Positions 6,425-7,669 of a stretch of 7,669 bases of DNA are shown here, one piece after another (position 1 is the first letter of the stretch; each line of letters begins with the position of its first letter). Location: positions 1-7,669 of the forward strand of contig JASMLG010000063.1 in assembly GCA_030748805.1 (NCBI GenBank), read 5' to 3'. Both the position numbers and the translations under genes were made by a program. Origin of the DNA: Phycisphaerales bacterium (GTDB taxonomy: Bacteria; Planctomycetota; Phycisphaerae; Phycisphaerales; SM1A02). The notes under the pieces were generated by a model. It searched no databases and was not told the DNA's origin. It worked only from the letters and a program-made list of their open reading frames with translations.

Positions 6425-7242
6425 TTTGCCACCTCTTCAATTTTCTCGTGTGGTTGCCTTGAAGCCATGATGCGATCCATCGCAAAGAGCGCTGCACCAA
6501 GCGCACCCATGTAATGCGAATCATCGCTGATATTCACTTTCGTTCCAAGGCGCTCTTCAAGTGCTTTTACCATCGCAACATTCTTTGTTACACCACCTGT
6601 AAACGTTATTTCTTCTTCAATGCCCACTCGGCGCATTAAGCCACCAGAACGAGTTGCAATCGATGTATGAACACCCCACAAAATGTCTTCAACCTTTTTG
6701 CCCTTCCCTAGCCAAGATAATACTTCTGACTCCGCAAAGACGGTACAGGTTGTACTAATCTTTACCGGTTTGTTGAATGTAAGCGCAGTCGGCCCAAGTT
6801 CATCGAGTGTCATTTCCAACGCTTCCGCTGCAGCTCCGAGAAAACGACCAGTACCTGCAGCGCACTTATCGTTCATACAAAAGTCCTCAATTTCGCCATT
6901 TTCACTTATGCGAATTGCTTTTGTATCTTGCCCGCCCATGTCAACGACTGTTCGTGTCTTGGGGAACATGTGAACTGCGCCGCGACCGTGACAACTCATC
7001 TCAGTAATCTGTTCATTACCAAACGTTACTTTGTAACGTCCGTAGCCAGTGCCAATGACATATTCAACTTCTTCATTGCCAATATCGTTTTGTTTCAACG
7101 CAAGTTGAAAGACCTCTTCTGCTGCTGCGATCACATTTGACCCAGTGTCGATGAGGGCTACGCCTACGATTTCACGATCTTCATTGATGATCGTTGCTTT
7201 TGTCTGTGTTGACCCAACGTCAACGCCTGCTGAATAAGCCAT
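6421..7242 (-). CDS. Fe-S ATPase activator, HgdC/BcrA (BadF) family, first copy
   Basis: 273 residues. The full HgdC/BcrA signature is present: phosphate loop [10 protein letters not shown] (6-15), GTGYGRY (64-70), EMSCHGRGA (81-89), [10 protein letters not shown] (101-110), [13 protein letters not shown] (123-135), [12 protein letters not shown] (165-176), FTGGVTKN (214-221) and GALGAALFA (246-254). Cys127 and Cys166 match the two Cys per subunit that hold the bridging [4Fe-4S] cluster in HgdC dimers; Asp106 follows GGQ as usual. The protein should hydrolyse ATP and push electrons, probably from a ferredoxin, into the catalytic subunits in the cytoplasm. It follows the HgdB-like gene by 3 bases, with the best Shine-Dalgarno of the operon (AAGGAGGG at 7250-7257), and overlaps the second ATPase by 4 bases. 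It is the more canonical of the pair and so likely BcrA-like; with its neighbour it probably forms a BcrA/BcrD-style heterodimer (inference). Confidence 0.94.
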   Translation of the reverse strand: MAYSAGVDVGSTQTKATIINEDREIVGVALIDTGSNVIAAAEEVFQLALKQNDIGNEEVEYVIGTGYGRYKVTFGNEQITEMSCHGRGAVHMFPKTRTVVDMGGQDTKAIRISENGEIEDFCMNDKCAAGTGRFLGAAAEALEMTLDELGPTALTFNKPVKISTTCTVFAESEVLSWLGKGKKVEDILWGVHTSIATRSGGLMRRVGIEEEITFTGGVTKNVAMVKALEERLGTKVNISDDSHYMGALGAALFAMDRIMASRQPHEKIEEVAK

Positions 7243-7245
7243 TAA

Positions 7246-7669
7246 TTAACCCTCCTTACCAGCGATTACCGCTTGGTCCTTTCTTGATTTAAGACCTTCA
7301 AAGAAGGCATCGATTCTATTTTTCATCTGTGCTTCAGAAATTACTCGCGAGTCCATCATGTCGGATTCGACGAACAAACTTGGAATGTCCTTTTTGCCAG
7401 AGAAATACCCACGACTGTCTGCCAAGCCAGTCGAGACAGTTCTGCAACTCTTAATTGGGTGATACACAATGCCATCGACATTGAAATCATCCACCATGTC
7501 AATCAACATCCTGTCTTGATGGAACATGCTGTCCATAGCATCGCGAACACTAATGAGTAGACCCTGAGCCAAACTCTTAATAGGATCTTTTAAATCATAT
7601 TCAAACCCAAGGTTCGTTCCGCCCGAAGCAAACCAAAGATACGTTGAATTGATAAACGAACCACCCCAA
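7246..7669 (-). CDS. 2-hydroxyacyl-CoA dehydratase / benzoyl-CoA reductase-type subunit (HgdB/BcrB/BcrC family), 5' partial
   Basis: The frame is open from the right edge (first full codon at 7668) to a TAA at 7248-7246, giving the last 140 residues; the TTG at 7572 is internal, not a start. The C-terminal family block is clear: an AMDSMFHQDRMLIDMVDDF helix, DGIVYHPIKSC (visible residues 65-75), then DIPSLFVESDMMDSR (94-108) and SEAQMKNRIDAFFEGL (111-126), the pattern shared by HgdB, BcrB and BcrC C-termini. The Cys in the KSC motif (visible residue 75) is the expected third [4Fe-4S] ligand and aligns by motif with Cys352 of the complete subunit in this operon. The two are clearly different in sequence, as expected for the two halves of a heterodimer. 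First visible gene of the operon; the promoter and any further genes lie beyond the window. Confidence 0.87.
   Translation of the reverse strand, partial: WGGSFINSTYLWFASGGTNLGFEYDLKDPIKSLAQGLLISVRDAMDSMFHQDRMLIDMVDDFNVDGIVYHPIKSCRTVSTGLADSRGYFSGKKDIPSLFVESDMMDSRVISEAQMKNRIDAFFEGLKSRKDQAVIAGKEG
7250..7257 (-). promoter_or_regulatory. Strong ribosome binding site of the first ATPase gene
   Basis: Read on the minus strand, AAGGAGGG lies 7 bases before the ATG at 7242-7240, just inside the 3' end of the preceding gene. It is the strongest Shine-Dalgarno visible in the window; the other operon genes rely on weaker sites or stop-start overlaps. This suggests the ATPase is made at a high rate relative to its neighbours (inference). 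Confidence 0.75.

Noticed and set aside
7246..7572. Short gene starting at TTG 7572
   Set aside because: The frame stays open to the window edge and the upstream residues continue the same protein, so the TTG is an internal Leu codon of a truncated HgdB/BcrB-type gene.
1..7669. CRISPR arrays, tRNA or rRNA genes, insertion sequences, long repeats
   Set aside because: Read by eye on both strands: no regularly spaced repeats, no transposase or terminal inverted repeats and no RNA-gene signatures; nearly all of the window is coding.

Overview
The window looks like a chromosome segment from a planctomycete, most likely of the Phycisphaerae type. Two features point there. The first protein ends in a PEP-CTERM-like sorting tail (VPAPG, a Leu/Gly/Ala-rich stretch, then a run of Arg). 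The second ends in a dockerin-like DVNGDGVVDVSDIL repeat followed by a degenerate second copy, a tail common on exported proteins of that group. The taxonomic call is inference from these tails only.

Layout. Positions 1-349 (+) hold the C-terminal end of an exported, surface-sorted protein, followed by two hairpins; the second (402-447) is a clear intrinsic terminator. Positions 516-2294 (+) encode an exported five-heme cytochrome c with an N-terminal carboxypeptidase-regulatory-like beta domain and a C-terminal dockerin-like tail. It runs convergently, with only 4 bases between, into a tightly packed minus-strand operon that fills the rest of the window and continues past its right edge. In transcription order the operon encodes: a 2-hydroxyacyl-CoA dehydratase/benzoyl-CoA reductase (HgdB/BcrB/BcrC)-type subunit (7669-7246, truncated by the window); two different ASKHA activator ATPases of the HgdC/BcrA/BcrD type (7242-6421 and 6424-5606); a 99-residue Cys-containing protein of unknown function (5606-5307); a second, complete HgdB/BcrB/BcrC-type subunit (5301-4072); a hemerythrin-like di-iron protein (4061-3477); and a glutaryl-CoA dehydrogenase-like acyl-CoA dehydrogenase (3480-2299). 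Junctions are 4-base ATGA overlaps, a TGATG overlap, or gaps of 3-10 bases, so the genes are probably co-transcribed and translationally coupled from a promoter outside the window.

How the genes may work together. Two catalytic-type subunits plus two non-identical Fe-S ATPases match the parts list of an ATP-dependent class I benzoyl-CoA reductase (BcrCBAD/BadDEFG/BzdNOPQ), or a relative acting on another acyl-CoA. A glutaryl-CoA dehydrogenase would act at the bottom of such a pathway, and the hemerythrin could buffer or sense O2 for a very oxygen-sensitive enzyme. The dehydrogenase carries Val where decarboxylating enzymes carry Tyr next to the substrate-binding Arg. This is a possible mark of the non-decarboxylating, glutaconyl-CoA-forming type, and it leaves open a route through 2-hydroxyglutaryl-CoA, glutaconyl-CoA and glutaryl-CoA. 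The substrate of the system cannot be settled from the window. The most novel parts are the operon arrangement (ATPases and a small Cys protein lying between the two catalytic-type subunits) and the built-in hemerythrin.
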